64,000 nt of DNA from K189A clade bacterium (GTDB lineage Bacteria; Pseudomonadota; Gammaproteobacteria; Pseudomonadales; Azotimanducaceae): the NCBI GenBank assembly GCA_902528515.1, contig CABZTD010000005.1, forward strand, positions 1-64,000. Reading direction: 5' to 3'. The position numbers and the translations under genes are program-made. The first letter of the stretch is position 1. Each line of letters starts with the position of its first letter. The notes under the pieces were generated by a model. The model did no database searches. It was not told the origin of the DNA and saw nothing but the letters and a program-made list of their open reading frames with translations. This document shows positions 49,304 through 59,247 of the stretch, piece by piece.

Positions 49304-51193
49304 CTACTGTCCGCGCAAAAACAGGCGATCGAGCTCTGACATGCTGCGCTGAACAAATGTTGGTCGGCCGTGATTGCATATCCCAGCGTTTTCTGTTTTT
49401 TCCATAGAGCGTAGCAGGGCATTCATCTCGGTAATGGTGAGTTGGCGATTAGCGCGCACTGAACCGCGACACGCTAAGGTGGCCAGCACGTCGAAGTTGC
49501 TACGAGATAGAGTATCGCTGGTACCGAATTCCATCAGCTCTGCCAGCAAGTCCTGCACCATTCTCTGAATATCGGCTTTTGCCAACAGCACCGGCACCTC
49601 GCGAACGACCACACTGACCTGACCCATTCGTTCTACCAGCAGACCTGATGCGTCAAGCTGCTCTCTGTAATCTTCAACCAAATTCGCCTCGTGCTCACTC
49701 ACGTTGAACGTAAGCGGCACCAACAGACGCTGGCGCGCGATACCATCACGGGCCTGCGCCTTTTTCATCTGCTCGTAAACGACGCGCTCGTGAGCCGCGT
49801 GAGCATCTACTACAACAAGGCCCTGGTTGTTTTGGGCCAAGATATAAACGCCGTGCAGCTGGGCAATGGCATAGCCTAGCGGATGCTCATCTGACTCGGT
49901 CTGATCAGATTGAAAGGCGCTAGAGCCGCCGCGCTCCTGGGACCACTGACCGTGCTGATCTGCCGCTAAATCGTCGTTGCCAGCGCCGGGGCCATCACTC
50001 CTTTGTTCGTACTCGCGCGCCAATTGAGCGAGGCCGCCTGGCGGATGGTCGTTTGAGGGCATGAACCGTGGAAAATGAGTTTGTCTGGATGGGCCGGCGA
50101 AGACGCCGAAAGAGTTCGCTGTGGATGCCACAGGATCAAGCGTAAATTCGCTATCGAGCTTTTCGCTTGGGCGCAAGCTGCGTAGCGCCCGATTAAGTCC
50201 GGAAAAAATAAAGTCGTGCACCTGCCTAGCATCACGGAAACGAACCTCGTGCTTGGTGGGATGCACGTTGACGTCTACCCCATCGCAGGGCACCTGCAGG
50301 TAGAGCACGTATACCGCGTGACGCCCATGAAACATCACATCACTGTATGCCTGCCGAATCGCATGGCCCACCAGCTTGTCGCGTATGGCGCGGCCATTCA
50401 CATAAAAGAACTGCTGATCCATCTGACGACGATTGTGGTGGGGGAGACCCACCCAGCCATAGAGCCGCAAATTGAGATTGCTTTCGTCGATGTAGATCGA
50501 ATTTTCAACGAAATCGGGACTGAGAACCCGTGACAGCCGATCCAGCGGATCTCCGGACGCCAGCATCAACGGACGATTCACGCGGCCAGAACTTCCAGTG
50601 GTTCTTGCCTGAGAAAGCGAAAACCCGACATGCATATGCGCCAAACTCAGCCGACGCAGTATCTGATCGATTTGACTGGCCTCCGTGCGCTCGGCCTTCA
50701 AAAATTTACGGCGGGCTGGCGTGTTGTAAAACAGGTCCCGCACTTCTACGGTGGTACCCTGGGGATGCGCCGTCGGGCCAGAATTCTGGATTTTGCCGCT
50801 AAAGGATTCAACGAACCACCCCCCATCATCTACCGAAGTTGCGGAGGCAATTTTTACTCTGGCCACCGAGGCCACGCTGGCCAGCGCCTCACCTCGAAAA
50901 CCCAAACTTTCGATACCAATCAGGTCGTCAGTGCTGCTAATTTTGCTAGTGGCATGTCGCTCAAGCGCGAGGGGCAGATCATCTGCATGGATTCCCTTTC
51001 CGGAATCGCGCACCCAAACCAGGCCCACACCGCCTGCCTCGGTACGAACCTCAATCTTCTTAGCACCCGCATCGAGGCTGTTCTCGAGCAATTCTTTGAC
51101 GATGGACGCCGGTCGCTCAACGACTTCACCCGCTGCAATTTGGTCGGCCACGAAGGCGCTTAATCGCTTCACTCGGCTCACTTGCTCACTCAC
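49304..51193 (-). CDS. mutL: DNA mismatch repair protein MutL
   Basis: VKRLSAFVADQIAAGEVVERPASIVKELLENSLDAGAKKIEV; GFRGEALASV; GTG start at 51193 overlapping the upstream amidase stop. Confidence 0.96.
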   Translation of the reverse strand: MSEQVSRVKRLSAFVADQIAAGEVVERPASIVKELLENSLDAGAKKIEVRTEAGGVGLVWVRDSGKGIHADDLPLALERHATSKISSTDDLIGIESLGFRGEALASVASVARVKIASATSVDDGGWFVESFSGKIQNSGPTAHPQGTTVEVRDLFYNTPARRKFLKAERTEASQIDQILRRLSLAHMHVGFSLSQARTTGSSGRVNRPLMLASGDPLDRLSRVLSPDFVENSIYIDESNLNLRLYGWVGLPHHNRRQMDQQFFYVNGRAIRDKLVGHAIRQAYSDVMFHGRHAVYVLYLQVPCDGVDVNVHPTKHEVRFRDARQVHDFIFSGLNRALRSLRPSEKLDSEFTLDPVASTANSFGVFAGPSRQTHFPRFMPSNDHPPGGLAQLAREYEQRSDGPGAGNDDLAADQHGQWSQERGGSSAFQSDQTESDEHPLGYAIAQLHGVYILAQNNQGLVVVDAHAAHERVVYEQMKKAQARDGIARQRLLVPLTFNVSEHEANLVEDYREQLDASGLLVERMGQVSVVVREVPVLLAKADIQRMVQDLLAELMEFGTSDTLSRSNFDVLATLACRGSVRANRQLTITEMNALLRSMEKTENAGICNHGRPTFVQRSMSELDRLFLRGQ

Positions 51194-52536
51194 CCTCTGG
51201 GAATGACAATGGTTTGTCCCACGCGGATTCTGTCGCCGGACAAGCGGTTGCGTTTTTTCAGCGCCGCTGATGTAACACCATAACGTTGAGCGATCTCGGA
51301 AATGGTGTCTCCGCGTCCGATGGTGTAGCGAATCTCTTCGCCGCGCTGGGCAAGCCATGTGGCAGGCGGCGGGTTCGATCGCATGAATTCTTCAACGCCG
51401 TTCGCAATAGCCTTTGCGAGCTTCAACTGATGGGAAGCTTTAGCGAGCTCTCGCGCTTCATCTGGATTCGAAATAAAGCCTGTCTCCACCAAAATGGATG
51501 GCATATCCGGCGACTTGAGCACCAAGAAAGCCGCCTGCTCGACACTCTTCTTATGCAGCTTAGTGACCTGCCCCATGTTTCGAAGCACTGCCTTACCTGC
51601 CTGTATACTTTGGTTGCGATTGCCGTCCATGGACAAGTCCAGCAGCACTTGTGCGAGCATGGGGTCTTTATCGTTCAAGCTAACGTTGCCCACACCTCCG
51701 AGCATATCAGACTGATTTTCGCGCTCGGCCAGCCATTTCGCTGTTTCACTGGTTGCTCCCCGATCTGACAGGGTATATACGGAGGCTCCAAACACAGAGG
51801 CCTGTCTAAAAGCATCAGCATGAATTGAAACGAAGAGATCGGCGCGCTTGTTGCGCGCCAAAGCCGTACGCTGGCGGTGCCCAAGGTAGTAGTCGCCACT
51901 GCGAATCAAAAAGGCATCAAAGCCCTTTTTGCTCTTTATTTGATTCATAGTGCGACGCGCAATCTGCAGCACCACATCTTTCTCAAGAATGTTGCGCGGC
52001 CCCAGAGCTCCAGGGTCTTCGCCGCCATGGCCGGGATCAATAGCGATGACAATATCCCGCCCATCCTTCACAGCCGCTTTACGAGGTACCCTAGTGAGCT
52101 GAGCTTTTTTGACGCTACCCTTTGGAAAATACAAATCGGCGACCAGCCTATGACCATATGGCGCGATCGGTTTAAGTGTAAAACTCTTTGGGTCAAAGGC
52201 GACGTCGGCATCGACAACGATGCGATAGCCGTTGTCGCGGTTAGCACCGCGCAGGCCTGTAACAAAGGTCAGATCCTTTGACGAGTTGAGCGAAAGCCGT
52301 TTCGCTGGCTTTGCCCCTTTTACGTCGATCACAATTCGGTGAGGATTTGCCAGGGCAAAAATCGAGTATTTCGAGGCCTTGGACGTGTCGACTACGACGC
52401 GGATATAGTCCGGGGCCTCATGAGTCCGTACACTTTTAATGATATTTGCCACCGCCGTCGAAGACAGCAGCACAAATGCCAAACAAACCAATGACAAAAA
52501 AAGAGAGGCGCCCAGGCGACTAAGCAAAGCCAACAC
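51190..52536 (-). CDS. N-acetylmuramoyl-L-alanine amidase (AmiB/AmiC type) with AMIN and LysM domains
   Basis: VIAIDPGHGGEDPGALGP; SIHADAF; ILVETGFISNPDEAREL; C-terminal LysM YTIGRGDTISEIAQRYGVTSAALKKRN. Confidence 0.94.
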   Translation of the reverse strand: MLALLSRLGASLFLSLVCLAFVLLSSTAVANIIKSVRTHEAPDYIRVVVDTSKASKYSIFALANPHRIVIDVKGAKPAKRLSLNSSKDLTFVTGLRGANRDNGYRIVVDADVAFDPKSFTLKPIAPYGHRLVADLYFPKGSVKKAQLTRVPRKAAVKDGRDIVIAIDPGHGGEDPGALGPRNILEKDVVLQIARRTMNQIKSKKGFDAFLIRSGDYYLGHRQRTALARNKRADLFVSIHADAFRQASVFGASVYTLSDRGATSETAKWLAERENQSDMLGGVGNVSLNDKDPMLAQVLLDLSMDGNRNQSIQAGKAVLRNMGQVTKLHKKSVEQAAFLVLKSPDMPSILVETGFISNPDEARELAKASHQLKLAKAIANGVEEFMRSNPPPATWLAQRGEEIRYTIGRGDTISEIAQRYGVTSAALKKRNRLSGDRIRVGQTIVIPRG

Positions 52537-52996
52537 TTACCTTACGCTGCATCAACTGGGCCTTTTCGGCGTCGCAAGCCGATTTGTACAGGCTCAATGA
52601 CACCTCAACATTGGCTGGCGGCAACCAACCTGCTCCCTGCTCCGGCCACTCCACAAATTTATAGCCGGGTCCCTCGAAGATTTCATCAAAGCCTAAAAAC
52701 TCCAGCTCTTCCGGTGATTTCAGCCGATAGAGGTCGAAGTGAAACACCTCGCCGCGCTCCGTGGTATAGGGCTCGAGCAATGTGTAGGTTGGGCTTTTGA
52801 CCGCCCCAGCATAATTCATCATCCGCAGAACCCCGCGTACCAGAGTAGTCTTTCCCGCGCCAAGATTCCCGTGTAAATAGACCACGGCAGTATCGCCAAG
52901 GCGCTGTCGAATGGCGTCGTGCAGCACTCTGCCAAAAGCAACAGTGGCATCTTCATCTGCTAGCACACGGGTCAGCATCTCATCAGCACCGGACAT
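52520..52996 (-). CDS. tsaE: tRNA threonylcarbamoyladenosine biosynthesis ATPase TsaE
   Basis: VYLHGNLGAGKTTLVRGVLR; VKSPTYTLLEPY; HFDLYRL. Confidence 0.95.
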   Translation of the reverse strand: MSGADEMLTRVLADEDATVAFGRVLHDAIRQRLGDTAVVYLHGNLGAGKTTLVRGVLRMMNYAGAVKSPTYTLLEPYTTERGEVFHFDLYRLKSPEELEFLGFDEIFEGPGYKFVEWPEQGAGWLPPANVEVSLSLYKSACDAEKAQLMQRKVSVGFA

Positions 52997-53027
52997 GGTT
53001 CGACTCTCGGTTGGATTGGTCGCGATC

Positions 53028-54539
53028 TTAAACGCTCCGTTGTTCCCGCAGCAATGCGGCGATGTTGGCGATAATAAAGCTAGCAGTTAACCCGCGCATG
53101 CCAATCTTTTCCGCTGCTTGATCTGCAGCGGCGCTATGCAGCAATACCCCGGCGGTGAACGCCAAGTCTGGGCTGCTGGGTTGCTGAGCAATCAGGCTGC
53201 CCACCAAACCCGCCAGCACGTCGCCCATGCCAGCGCTGGCCATACCCGGATTGCCGTGGGCGCAAATCGCCTGGCCCATTCGAGTACCTATGATCGTACC
53301 CGGGCCCTTCAACAAACAGGTTGCGTTAAAACGCTCCGACATGTCGATCACTGCTTGCCGCCGGTTGCTCAAAATTTCATCTGTGCGGCACTCCAACAAT
53401 CGCGCCGCCTCACCTACATGGGGGGTTAAAAATAGTGGTCTACCCCGATTCCTCAATGTTTTCGACCGAGCCGAATCCGCTAGCCAATACAGGCCGTCCG
53501 CATCGATCACTATAGGGCCGTCATAGCTTTCCAGAGCGCCGATGACCTGCTGGGCCCAAGCGCCGCGCCCAAGACCCGGACCCAAGACCATCACGCTAGC
53601 AGCAGCCATCGCCGAGGACAGAGTCGGTTCAGCATCAGCACCGAGGACATCAACCCACATGGCCTCAGGCACTCTTGCCAGCAGACCCGACAGATTGGCA
53701 GGATCTGTGGCGACTGTGACGAGGCCCGCACCACTGCGCAGGGCGGTTTCTGCCCCCAAGATGGCGGCCCCGCCCATACCCTTGCAGCCTCCCACAATGA
53801 GCACATGGCCTTGCTGCTGTTTGTAAGTGTCCACGGGCAGCCTGGGCACAAGACCAGGATGCCATCGACGCAGGGGCAGGTTGGGATAGGGTTCCGCAAA
53901 GGTGTCCGGCACGCCAAGATTGGTGAAGAGACGCTCTCCACACAGACCGGGGCCCATGCCGGTGTACAGGCCAATTTTTCGCGCAATAAAGGAAACGGTC
54001 ACATCGGCCCTCACCGCCAAAGTTGCGCTGCCCGTGTTTGCGTTTAGCCCAGAGGGGAGATCAATACTCAGTACATAACCCTCGAAAGCATTGATCGCTT
54101 CGATGGCCTCGGCATAGCCGGCGCGCGGGGCACCGCGCATGCCCGTGCCCAGCAAAGCATCGACCACGACAGAACCTCGAATGGGCGAGTCTGAATCTTC
54201 GACCACGAGGCCTGCGGCTTCAGCGCGCTCACAGGCTAGCAGCGCATCGCCAGAAAGCTGGCGTTTGGTAGCAATGCCAATGAGCTGCACATCAAGTCCT
54301 AGCTGCTTTGCCAACATGGCCACCCAATAGCCATCACCAGCGTTGTTGCCCTTGCCACATAGGATGCTGATAACCGCAGTATTGGGGCAGCGGGACAGCA
54401 GAGTATCCAGCGCAAACTGGGCTGCCCGCTGCATCAGTTCTTGTCCGCTAACACCCAGCCCACCATCTGTCAGGGGCTGCATTGCCATGGCATCAATGGC
54501 TTGGCAAGCTTCAGCAGTGTATAGCGGCACGTCGGTCAT
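53028..54539 (-). CDS. nnr: Bifunctional NAD(P)H-hydrate epimerase/dehydratase
   Basis: GKGNNAGDGYWVA; SIDLPSGLNANTG; VIDADGLYWLA; HGNPGMASAGMGDVLAGLVG. Confidence 0.95.
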   Translation of the reverse strand: MTDVPLYTAEACQAIDAMAMQPLTDGGLGVSGQELMQRAAQFALDTLLSRCPNTAVISILCGKGNNAGDGYWVAMLAKQLGLDVQLIGIATKRQLSGDALLACERAEAAGLVVEDSDSPIRGSVVVDALLGTGMRGAPRAGYAEAIEAINAFEGYVLSIDLPSGLNANTGSATLAVRADVTVSFIARKIGLYTGMGPGLCGERLFTNLGVPDTFAEPYPNLPLRRWHPGLVPRLPVDTYKQQQGHVLIVGGCKGMGGAAILGAETALRSGAGLVTVATDPANLSGLLARVPEAMWVDVLGADAEPTLSSAMAAASVMVLGPGLGRGAWAQQVIGALESYDGPIVIDADGLYWLADSARSKTLRNRGRPLFLTPHVGEAARLLECRTDEILSNRRQAVIDMSERFNATCLLKGPGTIIGTRMGQAICAHGNPGMASAGMGDVLAGLVGSLIAQQPSSPDLAFTAGVLLHSAAADQAAEKIGMRGLTASFIIANIAALLREQRSV

Positions 54540-54598
54540 GATCGAGCAGCTCTCCTAATAATCTATTTTGTGAATCTATTGAGTATACTCGCGCAACC

Positions 54599-55735
54599 GT
54601 GACAAAAAGCGAGCCGACCATCGACCCTTCTGCGGACGACCCTTTAGCCAATAACAATGCACGCCCCGCAGGCTGGGACGCCCATGGGGTAAAGCTTCGC
54701 ATCTTGGCGGAGGGCGCTGCCCTGGGGTTCGACAAAATTGCGGTTACCGATACGGACCTTTCCAAAGAAAAGCCCCATGTGCTGTCTTGGCTGGCCGAGG
54801 GCTTTGCTGGAGAAATGGGTTACCTAGAGCGCCACGTGGACAAGCGGCTGCAGCCGAACCTGCTGGAACCCAGCACCTGCCGCATCATCACCGCGCGCAT
54901 GCAGTATCTGCCTGCGGACACTAACCCCATCGAGGTTCTGGAGAGCAGTGACAAAGCTTATATCTCGCGCTATGCCCTAGGCCGCGACTATCACAAAGTG
55001 CTGCGCCGACGGCTAGCCAAGCTTGCCAACCAAATTAACCTGACTCTGGCCGACGCCGAACCCAGGTTCACCTTCCGCGCCTTTACCGATTCGGCTCCGG
55101 TTTTGGAAAAGGCGCTGGGCGAAAAATCTGGCCTTGGTTGGATTGGTAAGCACACTCTGCTTCTCGACAAAGAGGTGGGTTCTTGGTTTTTTCTCGGCGA
55201 GATTTATACCAATGCCCCGCTGCCCATCGATGAAGACGCAGTCGAAGAGGCCTGCGGCAAATGCAGTGCCTGCATGACCGTGTGTCCAACAGATGCCATC
55301 GTGTCACCCCGACGTCTCGACGCACGGCGCTGCATCTCCTATCTGACCATTGAGCATAAATCCGCGATTCCGGAAGAATTTCGCAAGCCCATGGGTAATC
55401 GAATTTATGGCTGCGACGACTGCCAGCTGTTTTGCCCGTGGAACCGCGAAGCCCCCACCACGACAGAGCCAGACTTTGCCGTGCGTAATGGCCTCGACAG
55501 CCCGCGGCTGGTGGATTTATTCGCGCTCAGCAAGGATGAGTTTCTGGCGTTAACCGAGGGCTCTGCCATGCGTCGTGTTGGCTATGCTCAGTGGCAGCGC
55601 AATATCGCCATTGCCCTGGGCAACAGCCCAGGAGGCAAAGAAGTTGATCGCGCGCTGAAAGCAGGACTTGGACGCGTGAGCGCCATGGTGGACGAACACA
55701 TCCACTGGGCGCTGGATCAGCGGGCGTCTTCTTGA
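54599..55735 (+). CDS. queG: Epoxyqueuosine reductase QueG (GTG start)
   Basis: CGKCSACMTVCPTDAIVSPRRLDARRCISYLTIEHKSAIPEEFR; CDDCQLFCPWNR. Confidence 0.96.
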   Translation: MTKSEPTIDPSADDPLANNNARPAGWDAHGVKLRILAEGAALGFDKIAVTDTDLSKEKPHVLSWLAEGFAGEMGYLERHVDKRLQPNLLEPSTCRIITARMQYLPADTNPIEVLESSDKAYISRYALGRDYHKVLRRRLAKLANQINLTLADAEPRFTFRAFTDSAPVLEKALGEKSGLGWIGKHTLLLDKEVGSWFFLGEIYTNAPLPIDEDAVEEACGKCSACMTVCPTDAIVSPRRLDARRCISYLTIEHKSAIPEEFRKPMGNRIYGCDDCQLFCPWNREAPTTTEPDFAVRNGLDSPRLVDLFALSKDEFLALTEGSAMRRVGYAQWQRNIAIALGNSPGGKEVDRALKAGLGRVSAMVDEHIHWALDQRASS

Positions 55736-56265
55736 ACGAATAGGTGGGCGCGGTAGTAGCGCAGCTCTTCGATGGACTCGCGGATATCCGCTAGGGCCGT
55801 GTGCTGATTGGTTTTCACCACACCAGAGGCAATTTGCGGATGCCAGCGTTTGGCCAGTTCCTTAATACTGCTGACATCGATCATGCGGTAGTGCAGGTAT
55901 CCTTCTAAGGTTTTCATATAGCGGGACAGAAAACGGCGGTCTTGCCAGATAGTGTTACCGCATAGCGGGGCAGAATTGGGCGCTACGTGATCCTCGATGA
56001 AGGCAAGGGTGCGCGCCTCGGCTTCAATTTCCGCAACCCCCTCCCTTGCAATGCGACCGAGTAACCCCGACGCGGAGTGATGGGTCTGATTCCATTCGTC
56101 CATGCCATCGAGAAACGCTTGCTCCTGACGAATCGCTAGCACCGGGCCTTCAGCGATGACGTTTAAGTCGCCGTCGGTGATGACGGTCGCCATTTCGATG
56201 ATGCGATCGTGCTCAAGATTAAGGCCGGTCATTTCCAGGTCGATCCATACCAAATGGGCGCTCAC
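55717..56265 (-). CDS. orn: Oligoribonuclease
   Basis: LVWIDLEMTGLNLEHDRIIEMATVITD; LCGNTIWQDRRFLSRYM; HTALADIRESIEELRYYR. Confidence 0.97.
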   Translation of the reverse strand: MSAHLVWIDLEMTGLNLEHDRIIEMATVITDGDLNVIAEGPVLAIRQEQAFLDGMDEWNQTHHSASGLLGRIAREGVAEIEAEARTLAFIEDHVAPNSAPLCGNTIWQDRRFLSRYMKTLEGYLHYRMIDVSSIKELAKRWHPQIASGVVKTNQHTALADIRESIEELRYYRAHLFVQEDAR

Positions 56266-56364
56266 TGATTTCTCCTGTTGTAGCGATTTACTGATTCATT
56301 GCCAGTGCTTATGACCGGCCTATTCCGCTAAGATCTACCCACAACCATAGCTGGGGAGCCTCCC

Positions 56365-57195
56365 GTGTACCACCAACATCCGGTAGAAGTTCTGGAGCCC
56401 GACGCGGCCGCAGATTTGCCAGAAACGGACGCGTTACTAGTACAAGTCACATCCAGCGCACTGTTCGAGCAAGCTCACATTCCCGGCGCAGTGCTTATCG
56501 AGCCTGGGGAGTTAATGTGCGGCATACCTCCCGCCAGCGGCAAACTACCCCGTGCCGAACAGATATCCGCGGCCCTGTCCAGAATCGGCTATCAACCGCA
56601 CCAGCGCATTATTGCCTTTGATGACGAAGGCGGCGGCTGGGCGGGGCGACTGTGTTGGACGCTGGATGTCATCGGCCACTATGACTGGGCCTATCTCGAC
56701 GGTGGACTGCGCGCATGGCATGCAGCGGGACTGCCGCTGGCCCAGGGCTCTAGCGCGCCAGCGCCTACCGAACCTTGCAGGATAACCCTAGATAACGACC
56801 CCATCGCGGAAATAGCGGATGTCATGGCGGCCATCGACGATACTGACAGCGTCATTTGGGATGTGCGTTCTGCAGAGGAATATGCCGGTCTACGCTCTGG
56901 GTCTGCCCGACGCGGGCACATCCCCGGGGCAGTGAACTTAGACTGGGAACTGCTCAAGGACGCCAACCGCCAGCTCAGGCTGATTGAAAATCTCGAAGAA
57001 GTCGCCGAATCTCTTGACCTCTTCGGGGCGAAGCAGGTCATCACCCACTGTCAGACCCACCATCGTTCTGGATTGTCTTATCTCGTCGGTCGGCTGCTTG
57101 GACTGAACATCAAAGCCTTTCATGGCTCTTGGGCAGAGTGGGGCAATGACCCGAGCACACCGATTACCAACCCCAGCGAGACAGGTATCCCATGA
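56365..57195 (+). CDS. Sulfurtransferase (tandem rhodanese domains)
   Basis: HIPGAVLIEPGEL; SVIWDVRSAEEYAG; HIPGAVNLDWE; catalytic loop ITHCQTHHRSGL. Confidence 0.93.
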   Translation: MYHQHPVEVLEPDAAADLPETDALLVQVTSSALFEQAHIPGAVLIEPGELMCGIPPASGKLPRAEQISAALSRIGYQPHQRIIAFDDEGGGWAGRLCWTLDVIGHYDWAYLDGGLRAWHAAGLPLAQGSSAPAPTEPCRITLDNDPIAEIADVMAAIDDTDSVIWDVRSAEEYAGLRSGSARRGHIPGAVNLDWELLKDANRQLRLIENLEEVAESLDLFGAKQVITHCQTHHRSGLSYLVGRLLGLNIKAFHGSWAEWGNDPSTPITNPSETGIP

Positions 57196-58013
57196 GCGGT
57201 TTTTTTCTGGGTCTGCAAAAAATTCTGCCCCAGCATAGCCTTTCGCGGCTGGTAGGCTGGCTAGCGCAAAGCCAAATACCGCTTATTCGCCGCCCGTTTA
57301 TTCACCTCTTTGCCTGGGCCTACGACATTTCCTTGGCCGATGCCGCACGCAAAGAACTGGATGACTACCATAGCTTCAACGACTTCTTTACCCGTGCCCT
57401 CGCCGATGGCGCACGACCGCCACCGGAGCAACCCAACGCACTAGCCTGTCCGGTAGACGGCACGATAAGCCAGATTGGTCGGATACAAAGCGATCTGCTG
57501 ATGCAGGCCAAGGGTCACCAGTACACGCTTAATTCATTGGCGGGAGAAACGGGCAGAGGATTTGAGGACGGTGACTTTTGCACCATCTATCTTGCGCCCA
57601 GCAATTATCATCGCATCCACCTACCTTGGGACGGAACGCTGGTAGAGACGCGAGCCGTTCCAGGCGCGTTGTTTTCCGTGAATGGCGTAACCGAAGCCGG
57701 CATACCCGGATTGTTTTGCAGAAACGAACACCTAGTCTGCCGCTTCGAAACCGAGCACGGTCCTATACTTTTAGTTTTGGTGGGCGCGCTCATCGTCGCC
57801 TCCATAGAAACCGTATGGGAGGGACCCGCATCGCCCTATCGAGAAGAGATCGTTACCCAGCATGATCAGGCATTTAAGCGCGGGGATGAGATTGGCCGGT
57901 TTTTGCTAGGCTCGACAGTGATCTGCTGCTTCGTCAAAGACGCGGTGACTCTGGCAGAGCATTTGGATGCAGGGACAGTGGTCAGGCTTGGGGAAATGAT
58001 AGGAGCGCCTTGA
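57192..58013 (+). CDS. psd: Phosphatidylserine decarboxylase proenzyme
   Basis: YHSFNDFFTRAL; CPVDGTISQIG; YLAPSNYHRIHLPWDG; cleavage motif LGSTV. Confidence 0.96.
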   Translation: MSGFFLGLQKILPQHSLSRLVGWLAQSQIPLIRRPFIHLFAWAYDISLADAARKELDDYHSFNDFFTRALADGARPPPEQPNALACPVDGTISQIGRIQSDLLMQAKGHQYTLNSLAGETGRGFEDGDFCTIYLAPSNYHRIHLPWDGTLVETRAVPGALFSVNGVTEAGIPGLFCRNEHLVCRFETEHGPILLVLVGALIVASIETVWEGPASPYREEIVTQHDQAFKRGDEIGRFLLGSTVICCFVKDAVTLAEHLDAGTVVRLGEMIGAP

Positions 58014-58149
58014 GTTAGAAGGGTCGAGGATCACTAAGTTGATGAATACCTCTCGCAGTCAAAAAAACCCAACATGCTAAGGCTCGCCGAGGCCTTCCCC
58101 GTTTTTTATATATGCTAATTTCGGGCGTGGGATATTTGGAGACTAGTCG

Positions 58150-59070
58150 ATGACATACCTCTTAGCGATTGCGTTTGCACTGCTAGCACCTGCAGTTCCA
58201 CAAGCGTCCGAAACCATGAGCTACAACAACAAACTGAAAGAAGCGCTGCCGGGTTTTGAGATACCTGCCGAATGGCTCAGATCACATCCCCCGTTTCGGG
58301 TCGTCGGTAATTTGTACGGCGTTGGCGGCTTCGACCTAGCCACCTACCTCATCACCTCCTCCGAAGGTCATATTTTAATCAACACCGGCATCGAAGGCTC
58401 CATAGATGACATCAGCGCGAACATAGACGCTCTCGGCTACGACATAGCCGACGTAAAAATCCTTTTATCGATGCAATCACATTTCGACCACACCGCAGAT
58501 CTGGCACGCATTAAAAAAGAAACGGGTGCCAAAATGTACGCAACCGCACCTGATGTGCGCGTGTTAGAAGACGGAGGGTTCAGCGACCCCCACTTTGGTG
58601 GGCTCGAAACGTTTAGGCCAATTAGGGTTGATAGGGTTGTCAGGGACGGCGAAATCATTGAATTGGGCGAGATAAAACTTACCGTCCACTATCACCCCGG
58701 CCATACCGAAGGTAGCTCTAGTTATGGGATGAAGGTCCGAGAGAACGGAAAAACCTACAACGTACTGATAGCGAATATGGGCACCATCAATCCTGGAAAA
58801 AAGCTGTTGGTAAAACCAACGTATCCCGGTGTCTCGGAGGATTTCGCCACTACCTACCGCACACAAAAGGCCATGCCCGTTGATATTTGGGTAGCCGCAC
58901 ACAAGAGCCAATACGGTTTTTATTACAAATACAGCCGTTCAAAGCCCTACAGTCCCGATACCTTTGTGGATCCAGAGGGGTTTGTTGACGCCGTTGAAAA
59001 ACTCGAAGCGGTGTACCGGGTGCAGCTTTGGCAAGAAATGAAAGAAAGAGAAGCTGCCGTCAGCAATTAG
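58150..59070 (+). CDS. Subclass B3 metallo-beta-lactamase-like hydrolase, GOB-like (Gln at position 116), secreted
   Basis: Signal peptide; VGNLYGVGGFDLATYLI; LLSMQSHFDHTAD (QxHxDH); HYHPGHTEGSSSYG; VLIANMGTI; DIWVAAHKSQYGF. Confidence 0.85.
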   Translation: MTYLLAIAFALLAPAVPQASETMSYNNKLKEALPGFEIPAEWLRSHPPFRVVGNLYGVGGFDLATYLITSSEGHILINTGIEGSIDDISANIDALGYDIADVKILLSMQSHFDHTADLARIKKETGAKMYATAPDVRVLEDGGFSDPHFGGLETFRPIRVDRVVRDGEIIELGEIKLTVHYHPGHTEGSSSYGMKVRENGKTYNVLIANMGTINPGKKLLVKPTYPGVSEDFATTYRTQKAMPVDIWVAAHKSQYGFYYKYSRSKPYSPDTFVDPEGFVDAVEKLEAVYRVQLWQEMKEREAAVSN

Positions 59071-59247
59071 CGAGAGTTTGGCTTATAGCTAAAAACAGTA
59101 GGGCAACCCCGCCTGTTAGGAGGATACGGAAGCTTCATCGGCTCCTCCATGCGGTTCTCGCCAATGAGGATCCCTTTTTTAGAAAGATCGCGTGAATGGC
59201 GGGAAAGAATTCAACGGGCAAGAAAGTATTTCTGGTCGCTATGTCGC

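Noticed and set aside
50630-51163. 177-aa plus-strand ORF
   Set aside because: Antisense to mutL, no supporting motif.
58079-58107. AAGGC-N8-GCCTT plus TTTTTT after psd as terminator
   Set aside because: Short 5-bp stem separated from the T run; too weak to call.
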